From Rhodococcus sovatensis (GTDB lineage Bacteria > Actinomycetota > Actinomycetes > Mycobacteriales > Mycobacteriaceae), in assembly GCF_037327425.1 (NCBI RefSeq), contig NZ_CP147846.1, positions 5,084,001 through 5,148,000 on the forward strand: a stretch of DNA of 64,000 nucleotides. Direction: 5' to 3'. The notes beneath the pieces were generated by a model. It saw only the letters and a list, made by a program, of their open reading frames with translations. It was not told where the DNA came from and searched no databases. How positions within the stretch are numbered: position 1 is the first letter of the stretch; each line of letters opens with the position of its first letter. The position numbers and the translations under genes are program-made. This document shows positions 1 to 8,374 of the stretch, piece after piece.

Positions 1-1003
1 GTGAGGTGGCCGACGCGCGGAGCGTCTCACCGCTCAGTACGACGCCCGCGTTCGCCAGCGCGAAGATCGGCACGATGATGAACGCCGTGTACGGCTGGTA
101 GAGCCGCATCAAGCGTTCGTTGACCGACACTGCTCGGTCGAGTCCGAGTCTGGCGGCTCGCGCGTACTCGGGATTGGGCGACTGTCGGAAGGCACGAGCG
201 AGGTCCGAGGCCCGTTCGACTTCGCTTCGTCTCGGTGGGTACACCGGGAGGATCAATGCGATCATGACACCCGCGAGCGTCGGGTGGACACCGGATTCGA
301 AGAAGGCCACCCACGTCGCTATCGCGACGACGAAGTATCCGATACCGCGCCAGACTTCGAGCCGCCGTAGCAGTGCGATGGCTGCCAGTCCGACGAATGC
401 CAATGCAAGAGGCATTATTTCGAGTGTGTCGGTGTAGAAGAAGGCGATGATCGCCAGCGCCCCGACATCGTCGGCAACTGCGAGCGTCAGCAGGAAGATG
501 CGCAGTCGCGCTGCCTTCTTCGGCCCGACGACGGCCAGAGCGCCGAGAACGAATGCGGTATCGGTCGAGATGACGACGCCCCACGCGCCTGCCGCCTCGC
601 CGGACGGGTTGAGCGCCAGGAACAGAAGTGCAGGAATCGCGAGCCCGGCGAGGGCTGCGACGATGGGAATGCTGGCTCGGGAACGATCGGTGAGTTCGCC
701 CATCGCGAACTCGCGCTTGACCTCCAGGCCTACGACGAAGAAGAACAGGGCCATGAGTCCGTCGTTGACCCAGTGCGCAAGGTCGAGTGAGATTCCGTGG
801 TTACCGATGGAGATCGACAGTTCGGTGTGCCAGAAGGTCTGATAGGTCTCGCCGAACGGCGAGTTGGCCCACAGGAGTGCTGCAACGGTGGCGGCGAGGA
901 GGAATCCTGCTGCGAGTGTCTCGCTGTTCTTGGCTCCCCTGGCTTCGGTGAGTCGCTGGGCGAACCGCCGGACCGGCGAAGTAGCGGGTGTCATATCTGC
1001 CAT
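1..1003 (-). CDS. nhaA: Na+/H+ antiporter NhaA (3' end cut by window edge)
   Basis: Inner-membrane Na+/H+ exchanger for sodium and alkaline-pH homeostasis. About 334 codons are present and the frame is open to the window edge, so the C-terminus is missing. The protein starts MADMTPATSPVRRF. Around residues 75-95 it has FFFVVGLEVKREF followed by a methionine-rich stretch, the typical second-helix region of NhaA. Hydrophobic segments follow throughout. A second in-frame ATG lies three codons downstream and could be the real start. The gene is divergent from the metallopeptidase at 1278. Family assignment is secure; a C-terminal fusion cannot be judged. Confidence 0.9.
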   Translation of the reverse strand, partial: MADMTPATSPVRRFAQRLTEARGAKNSETLAAGFLLAATVAALLWANSPFGETYQTFWHTELSISIGNHGISLDLAHWVNDGLMALFFFVVGLEVKREFAMGELTDRSRASIPIVAALAGLAIPALLFLALNPSGEAAGAWGVVISTDTAFVLGALAVVGPKKAARLRIFLLTLAVADDVGALAIIAFFYTDTLEIMPLALAFVGLAAIALLRRLEVWRGIGYFVVAIATWVAFFESGVHPTLAGVMIALILPVYPPRRSEVERASDLARAFRQSPNPEYARAARLGLDRAVSVNERLMRLYQPYTAFIIVPIFALANAGVVLSGETLRASATS

Positions 1004-1277
1004 CGTCAGCGTGCTCCAGGGATCGTGGACGTGTTCATCTGTGAAAATCCCCTCCGGCGGCCCTGTTGCGTGAACTACTCTCGCAGTAGTCCGGGAGCCG
1101 CGCACTGCAAGCCAACGCGGTACCGCAGCAATTGCTTCCATCGCCGCTGATCTGCGTTATGCAATCGTGATGTTTCTGTTACCCCTGCCGTAGGGAATAT
1201 ATGGCGTTGTCGACATATTCGCAGGCAACCATTGATCGTTCTGCTCACTAAGCATCGGAATTCAGGAAGTCGGGATC

Positions 1278-2303
1278 ATGCGTGCCTTGGTCTGCCGCAA
1301 ATGCGGTCAGAAATTGTCCTTCGAGAACTCGCTGTGTCTCAACTGCCACAGTGCTCTCGGCTTCCACCTCCCCTCGCGCACGCTGCTCGTGCTCCCGGAC
1401 AAGGCCGCCGACGGTGCTGCCGAGGTCGAGGTCGACGGAGCTGCGTGGAAGGTGTGCGGCAACCTGAGCACGGCGAAGTGCAATTGGCTCGTCGATACCC
1501 AAGAGGGCGAGGAGCTCTGCGTCTCGTGCAGGCTGACCCGCACCCGACCCGCCGACGACGACCTCGATGCAATGGCGGCCTATGCCGACGCCGAAACCAA
1601 CAAGCGACGGGTGGTTCTCGAACTGACCGAGCTGGGGCTGCCGATTGTCGGGCGCGACGAGGATCCCGCGACGGGACTGGCATTCGATCTACTGTCGAGT
1701 GCGAACACTCAGGTGATGACCGGCCACGCGGACGGTCTCATCACGTTGGATCTTGCGGAGGGCGACGACGTCCACCGCGAGCAGCTGCGAGTCTCGATGT
1801 CCGAGCCGTACCGGACGCTCGTCGGCCATTTCCGGCATGAAATCGGCCACTACTACCAAATGGTGCTCGTCGGGACCGGTGAGAACCGGTCACGCTTCGA
1901 AGAGTTGTTCGGCAACCCCGACGACGACTACCAAGCCGCGCTCGACCGGCACTACAACGAAGGAGCTCCCGACAACTGGGAGGACGACTACGTCTCCTCG
2001 TACGCGACGATGCACCCGGCCGAGGACTGGGCCGAGACGTTCGCGCACTACCTACACATCAGGGATACGCTCGACACCGCCGCAGCGTTCGGTATGGCGC
2101 CTGCAGGCTCGACTTTGGACAGCCCGCTGCCGGGTGATGTCGGCTTCGATCAGATCATCGACTGGTGGCTGCCGCTGTCCTGGGCGCTCAACCAGATCAA
2201 CCGATCGATGGGGCACCAGGACCTGTACCCGTTCGTGTTGCCACCGACCGTGCTGGACAAGATGCGGTTCGCTCACCAGCTCATTGCACCAAGTGCGCTC
2301 TGA
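1278..2303 (+). CDS. Zinc-ribbon putative zinc-binding metallopeptidase
   Basis: A 341-residue cytosolic protein without a signal peptide. The N-terminus is a zinc-ribbon-like module with CRKCG near residue 5 and CLNCH near residue 20, and two further cysteine pairs near residues 60-85. The centre carries FRHEIGHYY near residue 190, an HExxH gluzincin-type motif; a downstream acidic WAETFAHYLH segment could supply the third ligand. This pattern matches the uncharacterised 'putative zinc-binding metallopeptidase' family. The substrate is unknown. Single gene, divergent from nhaA, ending 13 bp before the GAF-ANTAR gene. Confidence 0.75.
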   Translation: MRALVCRKCGQKLSFENSLCLNCHSALGFHLPSRTLLVLPDKAADGAAEVEVDGAAWKVCGNLSTAKCNWLVDTQEGEELCVSCRLTRTRPADDDLDAMAAYADAETNKRRVVLELTELGLPIVGRDEDPATGLAFDLLSSANTQVMTGHADGLITLDLAEGDDVHREQLRVSMSEPYRTLVGHFRHEIGHYYQMVLVGTGENRSRFEELFGNPDDDYQAALDRHYNEGAPDNWEDDYVSSYATMHPAEDWAETFAHYLHIRDTLDTAAAFGMAPAGSTLDSPLPGDVGFDQIIDWWLPLSWALNQINRSMGHQDLYPFVLPPTVLDKMRFAHQLIAPSAL

Positions 2304-2316
2304 ACGAGGGTATTGT

Positions 2317-3219
2317 ATGCCTCCCGGCCACCGGCCGGGAGGAGCTTCGGCGGAGGTGGTTCCCATCAGCGAGCAGATTCTCGATGAAGACATGCAGTCG
2401 GCGGCGGTCGTCGACCCCGACCCGCCCCTTGTCCCGACTCCTGCGCCTGCCCCCGACCTCGGGCAGCGGATGGCTGCGGTGGCCAGGGCGCTCCGACGTG
2501 AGCACAGCGACCCCGATCGGACGCTCCTCGCCATCACCGAGTCCGCTGTCGTGAACGTTCCGGCGGCGGAATCGGCAAGTATCACCACCGTGTTGCGCGG
2601 CCAGTTCGTGCACAGCGCGGCCCTGGCGGGCGAGCTGGCGGCGGAGTGCGACGCAGTGCAGGAGACTCTGCGCGAGGGCCCGTGCCTGGAGTCGGCCATC
2701 GAGCAGAGGACCATTCGCATCGACGACATGGACAGCGAGGATCGCTGGCCGCGCTTCGCGGCAGAGGCGTCCCGGCTGGGCGTCAAGAGCATGATCTGCT
2801 TCCAGCTGTACGTGGAGGGCTACAACTTCGGTGCGCTCAACCTGCACTCGACGCAGGTGCGTGCATTCGGTGAGGACGCCGAATCCATCGGCGCACTGTT
2901 CGCCGCGCATGCCGCGATCGCGTTCTCGAGTGCTCGGGAGGAGCAGCAGATACGCGCGGCGCTGACCACCCGCGACGTCATCGGCCAAGCAAAAGGCATG
3001 CTGATGGAACGGTACGGTCTGGGCGCGCAGGCAGCATTCGCGCTGCTGTCCAAGCTGTCTCAGGACACGAACACCCGGCTCGCCGATCTCGCACACCAGG
3101 TCGTCGCGGACGCCGAGAACAGCGCGGAAGCAGGAAAAGGAATCGGCGCGGGGAAAGTCGTCGGTGAAGGAAAAGGCGTCGATGCAGCGGACGGCGTCAC
3201 CGCGGGCGCAGACCGCTAG
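2317..3219 (+). CDS. GAF-ANTAR domain protein (RNA-binding antiterminator type)
   Basis: A 300-residue cytosolic regulator. Residues about 50-210 form a GAF sensor fold with ETLREGPCLESA and the typical 'gaLnlhs' strand. Residues about 215-270 form an ANTAR domain (TRDVIGQAKGMLMERYG), which in this family binds tandem hairpins in mRNA leaders and prevents termination. The C-terminal 30 residues are an unusual Gly/Lys/Glu low-complexity tail. The ATG was chosen for the upstream ACGAGGG; a GTG 39 bp later is possible. Its stop overlaps the stop of the opposing EAL-DICT gene in a shared CTAG. Confidence 0.85.
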   Translation: MPPGHRPGGASAEVVPISEQILDEDMQSAAVVDPDPPLVPTPAPAPDLGQRMAAVARALRREHSDPDRTLLAITESAVVNVPAAESASITTVLRGQFVHSAALAGELAAECDAVQETLREGPCLESAIEQRTIRIDDMDSEDRWPRFAAEASRLGVKSMICFQLYVEGYNFGALNLHSTQVRAFGEDAESIGALFAAHAAIAFSSAREEQQIRAALTTRDVIGQAKGMLMERYGLGAQAAFALLSKLSQDTNTRLADLAHQVVADAENSAEAGKGIGAGKVVGEGKGVDAADGVTAGADR

Positions 3220-4505
3220 AGACCGGTTCGTTCGACGGGCAACCTGAGCAGCAGGCTTCGCGCGCAGTCCACTGTCAGTGCTGGGTCGTGGCTGAGCACG
3301 TAGGAGAAGCGTCTGTCCATATCTCGTCCGGTGTCGCCCATGTCCTTCGCGGCGAGTACGGCCGAGAAGTGTGGTGAGAGTACGACGACCACCCATTCCT
3401 CTCGTACTGGATCGTCCTCGGCCAGGTCGGCTCCACGAACCTTGGGCGCGGGCTCGGCATCGATGCCGACGGCCAAGGCGCCCACGAGTGCCGCCCTCGA
3501 CGCCATGACTTCCCAGCGTCGGGCGGTGAGCTCGGTGAAATGCTCCCGCTTCTCGAACGAGCCCAGGATCACCGCGGTCTGAAGGCTTTGGCTGGCGATC
3601 GATTCGAGTCCCTTGCTGACTTCGACCAGCAACCCCTTGGTGGACGGCTTCGACACCCTCCCCGCTGCGGCCAGCTGATACGGGGACGATCTCGGCAGCG
3701 ATCCGCGACCCGGTGATGTACGAAAATTCAACGACGACAAGCGTTTCGACGGTTCGACCGGAACCGGGTTCTGGTCGGTGAAGAACTTCCCCTGTCCGAC
3801 GCGGGCGCCCAATGCGATCGCTGTGCCGATGCCGTCCTCGGTGTCGATTCCTTCGGCCATGACAATGGCCCCGGTGCGTTCGGTGTATGCGGCCACGGCG
3901 TTGACCACCCGCGCGGTGAACCTGCTCGGCCTCCGCGTGATGAGGGTTCGGTCGAGCTTGACCACATCGGGTTCCAGCAGCGGAAGCAGGGCCAGCGACT
4001 CCGGGCGCACGCCGACATGGTCGACGGCAATCGCCCAGCCGAGCCGTCGCACATCTGCCACGGCCCGCAGCAACTGTGAGGGCCGACGAATCAACGATGT
4101 CTCGTCGAGTTGAAGCACGGCTGTTCCCGAAGCGACGTCTCCCCGGTCCGGAAGATGAGGAAGCGTGTCCGGATCGATTGCGATGAACAGCGGCAAATTC
4201 TGCAACGACTCGATTCGGGCTGCGCCGGCCACCGCCCCCGACCATCGAACAAGATCGAGGTCGACGGTCATGTCCATGGCGCGTGCCGCCGAGGACAGTG
4301 CAGCGGGGTTCGCGAACGCGGAGTCTGCCGGCCCGCTGACGATGGCCTCGTAGCCGATGACCTCCCGGGTCAGCAAATCGACGATGGGCGCGAAATCGGT
4401 GTTCAGGCTATCGGGACCGAGGAGGGATTCGAGGGCGCCGCCGTCGTAGGTATTCGTCGATGTCTTGCCAGTCGATGTCTCGTCGGTCATTGTCCCCCCA
4501 GTCAT
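3216..4505 (-). CDS. Degenerate EAL domain plus DICT sensor domain
   Basis: A 429-residue cytosolic protein. Residues about 30-245 align with c-di-GMP phosphodiesterase EAL domains: GYEAIVSGP in place of the EAL/R signature, VKLDRTLI as the KxDR element, and MAEGID as the AEG(V)E element. The DDFGTG loop is replaced by VDHVGV, so key metal ligands are missing and activity is doubtful. Residues about 270-395 resemble the DICT sensory domain (AVILGSFEKREHF). The start overlaps the stop of the methyltransferase gene as ATGA, so it is probably the last gene of that operon. An alternative ATG at 4490 has a G-rich Shine-Dalgarno. Confidence 0.75.
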   Translation of the reverse strand: MTGGTMTDETSTGKTSTNTYDGGALESLLGPDSLNTDFAPIVDLLTREVIGYEAIVSGPADSAFANPAALSSAARAMDMTVDLDLVRWSGAVAGAARIESLQNLPLFIAIDPDTLPHLPDRGDVASGTAVLQLDETSLIRRPSQLLRAVADVRRLGWAIAVDHVGVRPESLALLPLLEPDVVKLDRTLITRRPSRFTARVVNAVAAYTERTGAIVMAEGIDTEDGIGTAIALGARVGQGKFFTDQNPVPVEPSKRLSSLNFRTSPGRGSLPRSSPYQLAAAGRVSKPSTKGLLVEVSKGLESIASQSLQTAVILGSFEKREHFTELTARRWEVMASRAALVGALAVGIDAEPAPKVRGADLAEDDPVREEWVVVVLSPHFSAVLAAKDMGDTGRDMDRRFSYVLSHDPALTVDCARSLLLRLPVERTGL

Positions 4506-5119
4506 ACCAGGCCCTCGATTCTTGCGACCGAGTCAGGTCTGTCGGTCGAGGCCGCGAACACTTCGAGTATCACATCCTCGTCCACATATCCGCCCATTCG
4601 AACCAATCCGTCGGCTGCGGCGATGATCCCGTGGACCTGGTCACCCGACTGTGGATAGTCTGCGACGGGGTGCCGCCAATGCACCGCCAACAGCGTTCCG
4701 CCTGGTTCGAGATGGGCGATCGCGCTGTCGAGCGCGGCGCGTAGATCGTTTCCGTCCAGGTAGTAGCCGACCTCGCTGAGCACGATCAAATCGAACGTTC
4801 CACCCTCGGCGACCGCGTCCCAGGACTGCGTCAGTGACCACTCGACGAAGCGCACCTGCGCGGAGTCGACTCGGGCCTGGGCAGACGCGAGAGCCGAGGC
4901 GACGATGTCGGTGGACACGAGCGCATCGCAGCGTGCGGCGAGCTTCTCGGTCAGAATTCCGATCGAGCATCCTGGTTCGAGGGCGCGGCGGTACCTCGCA
5001 CGGGGTAGGGCAGCCACGGTAAGGGCATACTTGCGGTCCTCGTACCAGTTGTCGCCCAACCGAAACGGGTCGGCGCTCTCGGTGTAGACAGCGTCGAAGT
5101 AGTTCTGGTCCAGAGTCAT
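4502..5119 (-). CDS. Class I SAM-dependent methyltransferase (NodS-like)
   Basis: A 205-residue cytosolic methyltransferase. The SAM-binding motif is RALEPGCSIGILTEKLA near residue 45, followed by an acidic STDIV strand end and LIVLSEVGYYL as the post-II and motif III region. Small size and the N-terminal 'YFDAVY..S.DPF' pattern fit the NodS-like or SAM-dependent N/O-methyltransferase group. It follows the PIG-L gene by 31 bp and overlaps the next gene by ATGA. The acceptor is not known. The context suggests it modifies the same glycosylated or acylated compound as its neighbours. Confidence 0.82.
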   Translation of the reverse strand: MTLDQNYFDAVYTESADPFRLGDNWYEDRKYALTVAALPRARYRRALEPGCSIGILTEKLAARCDALVSTDIVASALASAQARVDSAQVRFVEWSLTQSWDAVAEGGTFDLIVLSEVGYYLDGNDLRAALDSAIAHLEPGGTLLAVHWRHPVADYPQSGDQVHGIIAAADGLVRMGGYVDEDVILEVFAASTDRPDSVARIEGLV

Positions 5120-5150
5120 GCCGCCTCGACGGTCGCGGCCGGTACCGCAT

Positions 5151-5918
5151 TCATGCGAAAACCACCTCGCGGTTACGAACAAGCCGTTCCAGGATGTGCG
5201 GCGGCAGGATCGCACGGTCGGCTGGGTGCTCCGACAGCGGCTCGATCTGCGTCGTGAAGTGCTGGACCGCACGTCGTTTGGACTCGGCGATGTGTTCGGC
5301 GAGGTCGACGCCGAGCGCTCTGCCCCACGGCACCTCGGCATCGTCGGGGTGCGCCCAGTGCCACATCCACACCGGATACTCCAGCACCGCGATTCCGACG
5401 CGCTTGGCTGCGGTGATGCACGCGCGTGCCGTTGCCTCGTGGTCGGGATGGCGATCCCCACGCCACGGGGTCAGACACCACGTGCCCTGGCCACCGGCCA
5501 GAAGCTCGGTCAACGCCCGAGTCAACTCTTCCTCGTGCTCGGGGAGTTCCCCATCCGGAAACCCGAGGCGAATCGGATCGACGTCCAGCCCGAGTTCCCG
5601 CAGCGCGCGTTGCGCTTCCCTCGCCCGGGCTTCGATCAACTGGTCGGGCGTCATGGTCGGTGAACCCGGGTGTGACGCGCCGCCGTCGGTGACTGCGACG
5701 ACCGATACCCGTATCCCCGCAGCTGCCGCCGTCGACATCAGGCCCCCGACACCGAGGACCTCGTCGTCGGGATGTGGGGCGACGACGATCAGCTCGCGGC
5801 ACCGAGTGAGGTCGAGCTGCGTGAACGTCGGGTTCCAGGCGCTCCACTCGGCCTCGGGAGTGCCGAGGTCGACCGTGTCGAAGGTCCTGTCGATTTCCGC
5901 TGTGCCGTTCTCTACCAT
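5151..5918 (-). CDS. PIG-L family deacetylase
   Basis: A 255-residue zinc-dependent N-deacetylase of the LmbE/PIG-L family. VVAPHPDDEVLGVGGLM near residue 48 carries the AHPDDE-type zinc ligands and catalytic Asp. RGDRHPDHEATARAC near residue 155 supplies the third histidine. Family members deacetylate GlcNAc-linked substrates such as mycothiol precursors, GlcNAc-PI and lincosamide intermediates. It overlaps the upstream acyl-CoA dehydrogenase gene by 7 bp and precedes the methyltransferase. It is not recognisably MshB or Mca, and its substrate is unknown. Confidence 0.87.
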   Translation of the reverse strand: MVENGTAEIDRTFDTVDLGTPEAEWSAWNPTFTQLDLTRCRELIVVAPHPDDEVLGVGGLMSTAAAAGIRVSVVAVTDGGASHPGSPTMTPDQLIEARAREAQRALRELGLDVDPIRLGFPDGELPEHEEELTRALTELLAGGQGTWCLTPWRGDRHPDHEATARACITAAKRVGIAVLEYPVWMWHWAHPDDAEVPWGRALGVDLAEHIAESKRRAVQHFTTQIEPLSEHPADRAILPPHILERLVRNREVVFA

Positions 5919-6865
5919 GGGTTTTCCTCCTTCGCGATGTCCTCACCGAGCGCCGCGAGATCGCGCTCGGCGTGGCTCTGGCGGAGAAACACCGTCAGAT
6001 CGGCCACGCGCCGTGCGTGTTCACCGTTGGCGCACAGGGGTGCTGCACCCAGAGCGCGGCCGACTCTATCGATCGTCGTCGTCGATGCAGACTCGACGAT
6101 CGCGCGCACGATACGCGCCCGGGTGCGCCCACGACCTTCGGAATCGGTTGGATCCAAATCGATTTCGGCTGCCGCCGTCGTCAACGAACTCGATGCTGCC
6201 CCCAGTGCCGCGGCAACCGAGCCGAGATGAGCCCGTGCATGAGCGTCGGAGCCGGATCGCACGGCTGTATGCAACGTATCCGCCACTGCGCAGGCGCTAC
6301 CGAACCACACTGCCGCGACACCGATCGCGCCGTGCCAGAAGCCCGGACGCTCGACGTAGGCGCCGACCTCGCCCACCGGGACCGCGCGGGCACCGTCGAA
6401 TCGAACCGTTCCCGAATCGCTCCTCGACATGCCGACCGCATGCCATGTGTTGGCGATGGGCCGACACCAATCCTGCGTGAGGTCGACCGCAAACAGTCGC
6501 GACCGATCACCGACACGGGCCGTCACCAGTGCATTCGTGCAGACATTGGCCCCGGAGCACCACGGTTTGACGCCGGTCAGCTTCCACCCGTTCGTTCCCT
6601 GTGCCGCTTCGAGCACGGGCGACGGTGGTTCTGCGGCCCACACGCCCCAGATCTGTCCACGCTTCGGTGTCGGACCGTTCAGCTCGGCCACGATCGCCAA
6701 CGCGTCCGCATGGGCCTCGGCGAGACGTCCGAGAACGGTGTCCTCGCGGCCGAGCGCTGCCAGTGACAGCCATCGTGTGTCGGTGAATCCGCCACCCGGC
6801 AGTGGAAGATCGCCGGCCTCGTCGGCGACCCATTGCTTCAGCCGGTCGGTGAGTGCAGCGCTCAC
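5912..6865 (-). CDS. Acyl-CoA dehydrogenase-like flavoprotein
   Basis: A 317-residue protein resembling a short acyl-CoA or acyl-ACP dehydrogenase. The middle domain has WGVWAAEPPSPVLE and WKLTGVKPWCSGANVC, which match the flavin-binding beta-domain pattern 'l.G.K.wcsga'. A helical C-terminal domain follows. It is shorter than normal family members (about 380) and the usual catalytic Glu context is not apparent, so it may act on an unusual substrate. The GTG start overlaps the glycosyltransferase stop as GTGA, and its own 3' end overlaps the PIG-L start, which indicates strong translational coupling. Confidence 0.72.
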   Translation of the reverse strand: MSAALTDRLKQWVADEAGDLPLPGGGFTDTRWLSLAALGREDTVLGRLAEAHADALAIVAELNGPTPKRGQIWGVWAAEPPSPVLEAAQGTNGWKLTGVKPWCSGANVCTNALVTARVGDRSRLFAVDLTQDWCRPIANTWHAVGMSRSDSGTVRFDGARAVPVGEVGAYVERPGFWHGAIGVAAVWFGSACAVADTLHTAVRSGSDAHARAHLGSVAAALGAASSSLTTAAAEIDLDPTDSEGRGRTRARIVRAIVESASTTTIDRVGRALGAAPLCANGEHARRVADLTVFLRQSHAERDLAALGEDIAKEENPW

Positions 6866-7593
6866 TGCGCGATCGCCAACTCGAGATCCCGCAGATGTCC
6901 CGCGAAACCGTCGGGAGCCCGGCCTACGCGCCGCGACGACGTTCGAACCGGCCCGTCGGATGCATAGAGAACGTCGATGCCGGCGTGCTCCAGCCTGCTG
7001 ACCAGATCGACATCTTCGGCGGTGGCCAGGGCTCCGAACCCGCCGACGCTCCAGTACGCGTCCGCGCGGAATCCGAGGTTCGCGCCGTGTACATGTCGAT
7101 GACCCGGCTGGTGCCGGTAGCCGGAGGCGTAGGCCAAAGCCAACGCGGGCGAGACTCCGTCGGAGTCGGGCGTCACGGTTCCCGCCACGACGCGAGCGCC
7201 TCGGCGGGCGTGCGCGAGCTGCGAAGACAGCCAGTTGCCACCTACTTCGCTGTCGGCGTCGGTCGTGGCGAACCAGACGTCGGAATACGAGGACACGCGC
7301 GCGTCGCGGAAGGCTGCCAGGAACCCGGCGGCGCGCGCCGCTCCGACGTTGCGTCGGTCGACCGACACCACGGAGACGTCGATCTTGTCGGACCAAGTTC
7401 GGGCGATGTCGAGCGAGGAATCGGTGCAGGAATCCAGTACGACTATTGCCTGGGTTTCGACCACCGGGGTTTCGACTCCGACCCGCTCACACGCCTGCCC
7501 GAGCGCCGACAGACACGCGTCCAACAACAGCTCTTCGTTGTGAACAGGCACAACGACAACTACTCGTCGTATCTCCGGTTGCACATCGATCAC
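6862..7593 (-). CDS. Family 2 glycosyltransferase
   Basis: A GT-A fold transferase of about 243 residues. VVVVPVHNEELLLDACL near residue 10 is the nucleotide-sugar binding start, QAIVVLDSCTDSS the first acidic strand, and FATTDADSEVG near residue 105 the DxD-type metal site. First gene of the coupled operon that continues with the acyl-CoA dehydrogenase, PIG-L and methyltransferase genes. The GTG at 7593 was chosen because GGAGGGTGG lies just upstream. An ATG at 7698 would add 35 unconserved-looking residues. Acceptor and donor sugars are unknown. Confidence 0.8.
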   Translation of the reverse strand: MIDVQPEIRRVVVVVPVHNEELLLDACLSALGQACERVGVETPVVETQAIVVLDSCTDSSLDIARTWSDKIDVSVVSVDRRNVGAARAAGFLAAFRDARVSSYSDVWFATTDADSEVGGNWLSSQLAHARRGARVVAGTVTPDSDGVSPALALAYASGYRHQPGHRHVHGANLGFRADAYWSVGGFGALATAEDVDLVSRLEHAGIDVLYASDGPVRTSSRRVGRAPDGFAGHLRDLELAIAQ

Positions 7594-7830
7594 TTCACAT
7601 CCACCCTCCGCGGATCCGAGTCGAGTCCGCACGCGCATCGGAGTCCACACAGCCATGGCCAGGGCTTTCCGTTCGCTCGGACGTCCGATTCGGTGCAATT
7701 GTGCCGCCGGTGACTCGACGGAGTGCCATTGAGTCCATAAGACCCTTTACGCGATCCCCCGCAGTGGCACAATCCAAACATGGTGATGTCTCCACACGAG
7801 GCGGCGTCATCGACAGCGAAAGGTGCTTTC

Positions 7831-8361
7831 GTGGCGATCTTCGACTCGCGGAGTCTCGGTAGGACGGCCGTTCTGGCCGTTGGAGTGAGCGGTGCCGCTA
7901 TGGCGCTCACTCTTGCGTCCCCCGGAGCAGCCGGCGCAGCCGACCTCTCTTGCGCAGGTCCCGCCGGGACGACGGCTGCGGTGGACGACGACGGCACTGC
8001 GTGCGGAGTGCGTACCGACGGTGTCTCGACCGCCCTCGCGCGGGCCTACGACGCAGTGGCATTTGCCAGAGCGGAGGTAGGTGGCGCCGCCTTCGGATTC
8101 GGCCACTCGGGTGGCGTTGCTGCGGCGGAGACGTCGGCTGGGCATGTCGGCGCTGTGTCGGTCGGGCAAGATTCGGTCGCGATCGTGTCGACGGACCCAG
8201 GTGCGATCGCGTTCGCGCTGTCACTGGCGAGAGGGCAGACCTTCGTCGGTACGACCGCCGAGGGCGTCACGTGCGACGCGGGAGCAGGCGTCGCCGTCAA
8301 CTTCAGCACCGGTCAGATGTGTATCTCCGACGGATCCAGCGTCCCCAGTCAGCCCTCGTAG
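7831..8361 (+). CDS. Secreted hypothetical protein with two disulfide-type cysteine pairs
   Basis: A 176-residue exported protein that I do not recognise by function. A classical signal peptide ends in PGAAGAADLSC. The mature part is rich in Ala, Gly and Val, with Cys in LSCAG and TACGV near the start and VTCDA and QMCIS near the end, probably two disulfides. Repeated Phe-Gly/Ala segments suggest a beta-rich secreted protein; similar proteins occur in Rhodococcus as domain-of-unknown-function families. GTG 7831 was chosen because GAAAGGTG lies 5 bp upstream; an ATG at 7780 would bury the signal peptide. Divergent from the glycosyltransferase operon. Confidence 0.68.
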   Translation: MAIFDSRSLGRTAVLAVGVSGAAMALTLASPGAAGAADLSCAGPAGTTAAVDDDGTACGVRTDGVSTALARAYDAVAFARAEVGGAAFGFGHSGGVAAAETSAGHVGAVSVGQDSVAIVSTDPGAIAFALSLARGQTFVGTTAEGVTCDAGAGVAVNFSTGQMCISDGSSVPSQPS

Positions 8362-8374
8362 AAGGCAGGTACTC

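Noticed and set aside
1004..1277. Regulatory element between nhaA and the metallopeptidase
   Set aside because: The 274-bp divergent region has AT-rich patches but no palindrome or riboswitch-like fold that I could support.
2281..4245. A 654-codon minus-strand open frame
   Set aside because: It runs antisense through the GAF-ANTAR gene and out of frame through the EAL-DICT gene. It is Arg-rich with no domain, a shadow produced by high GC.
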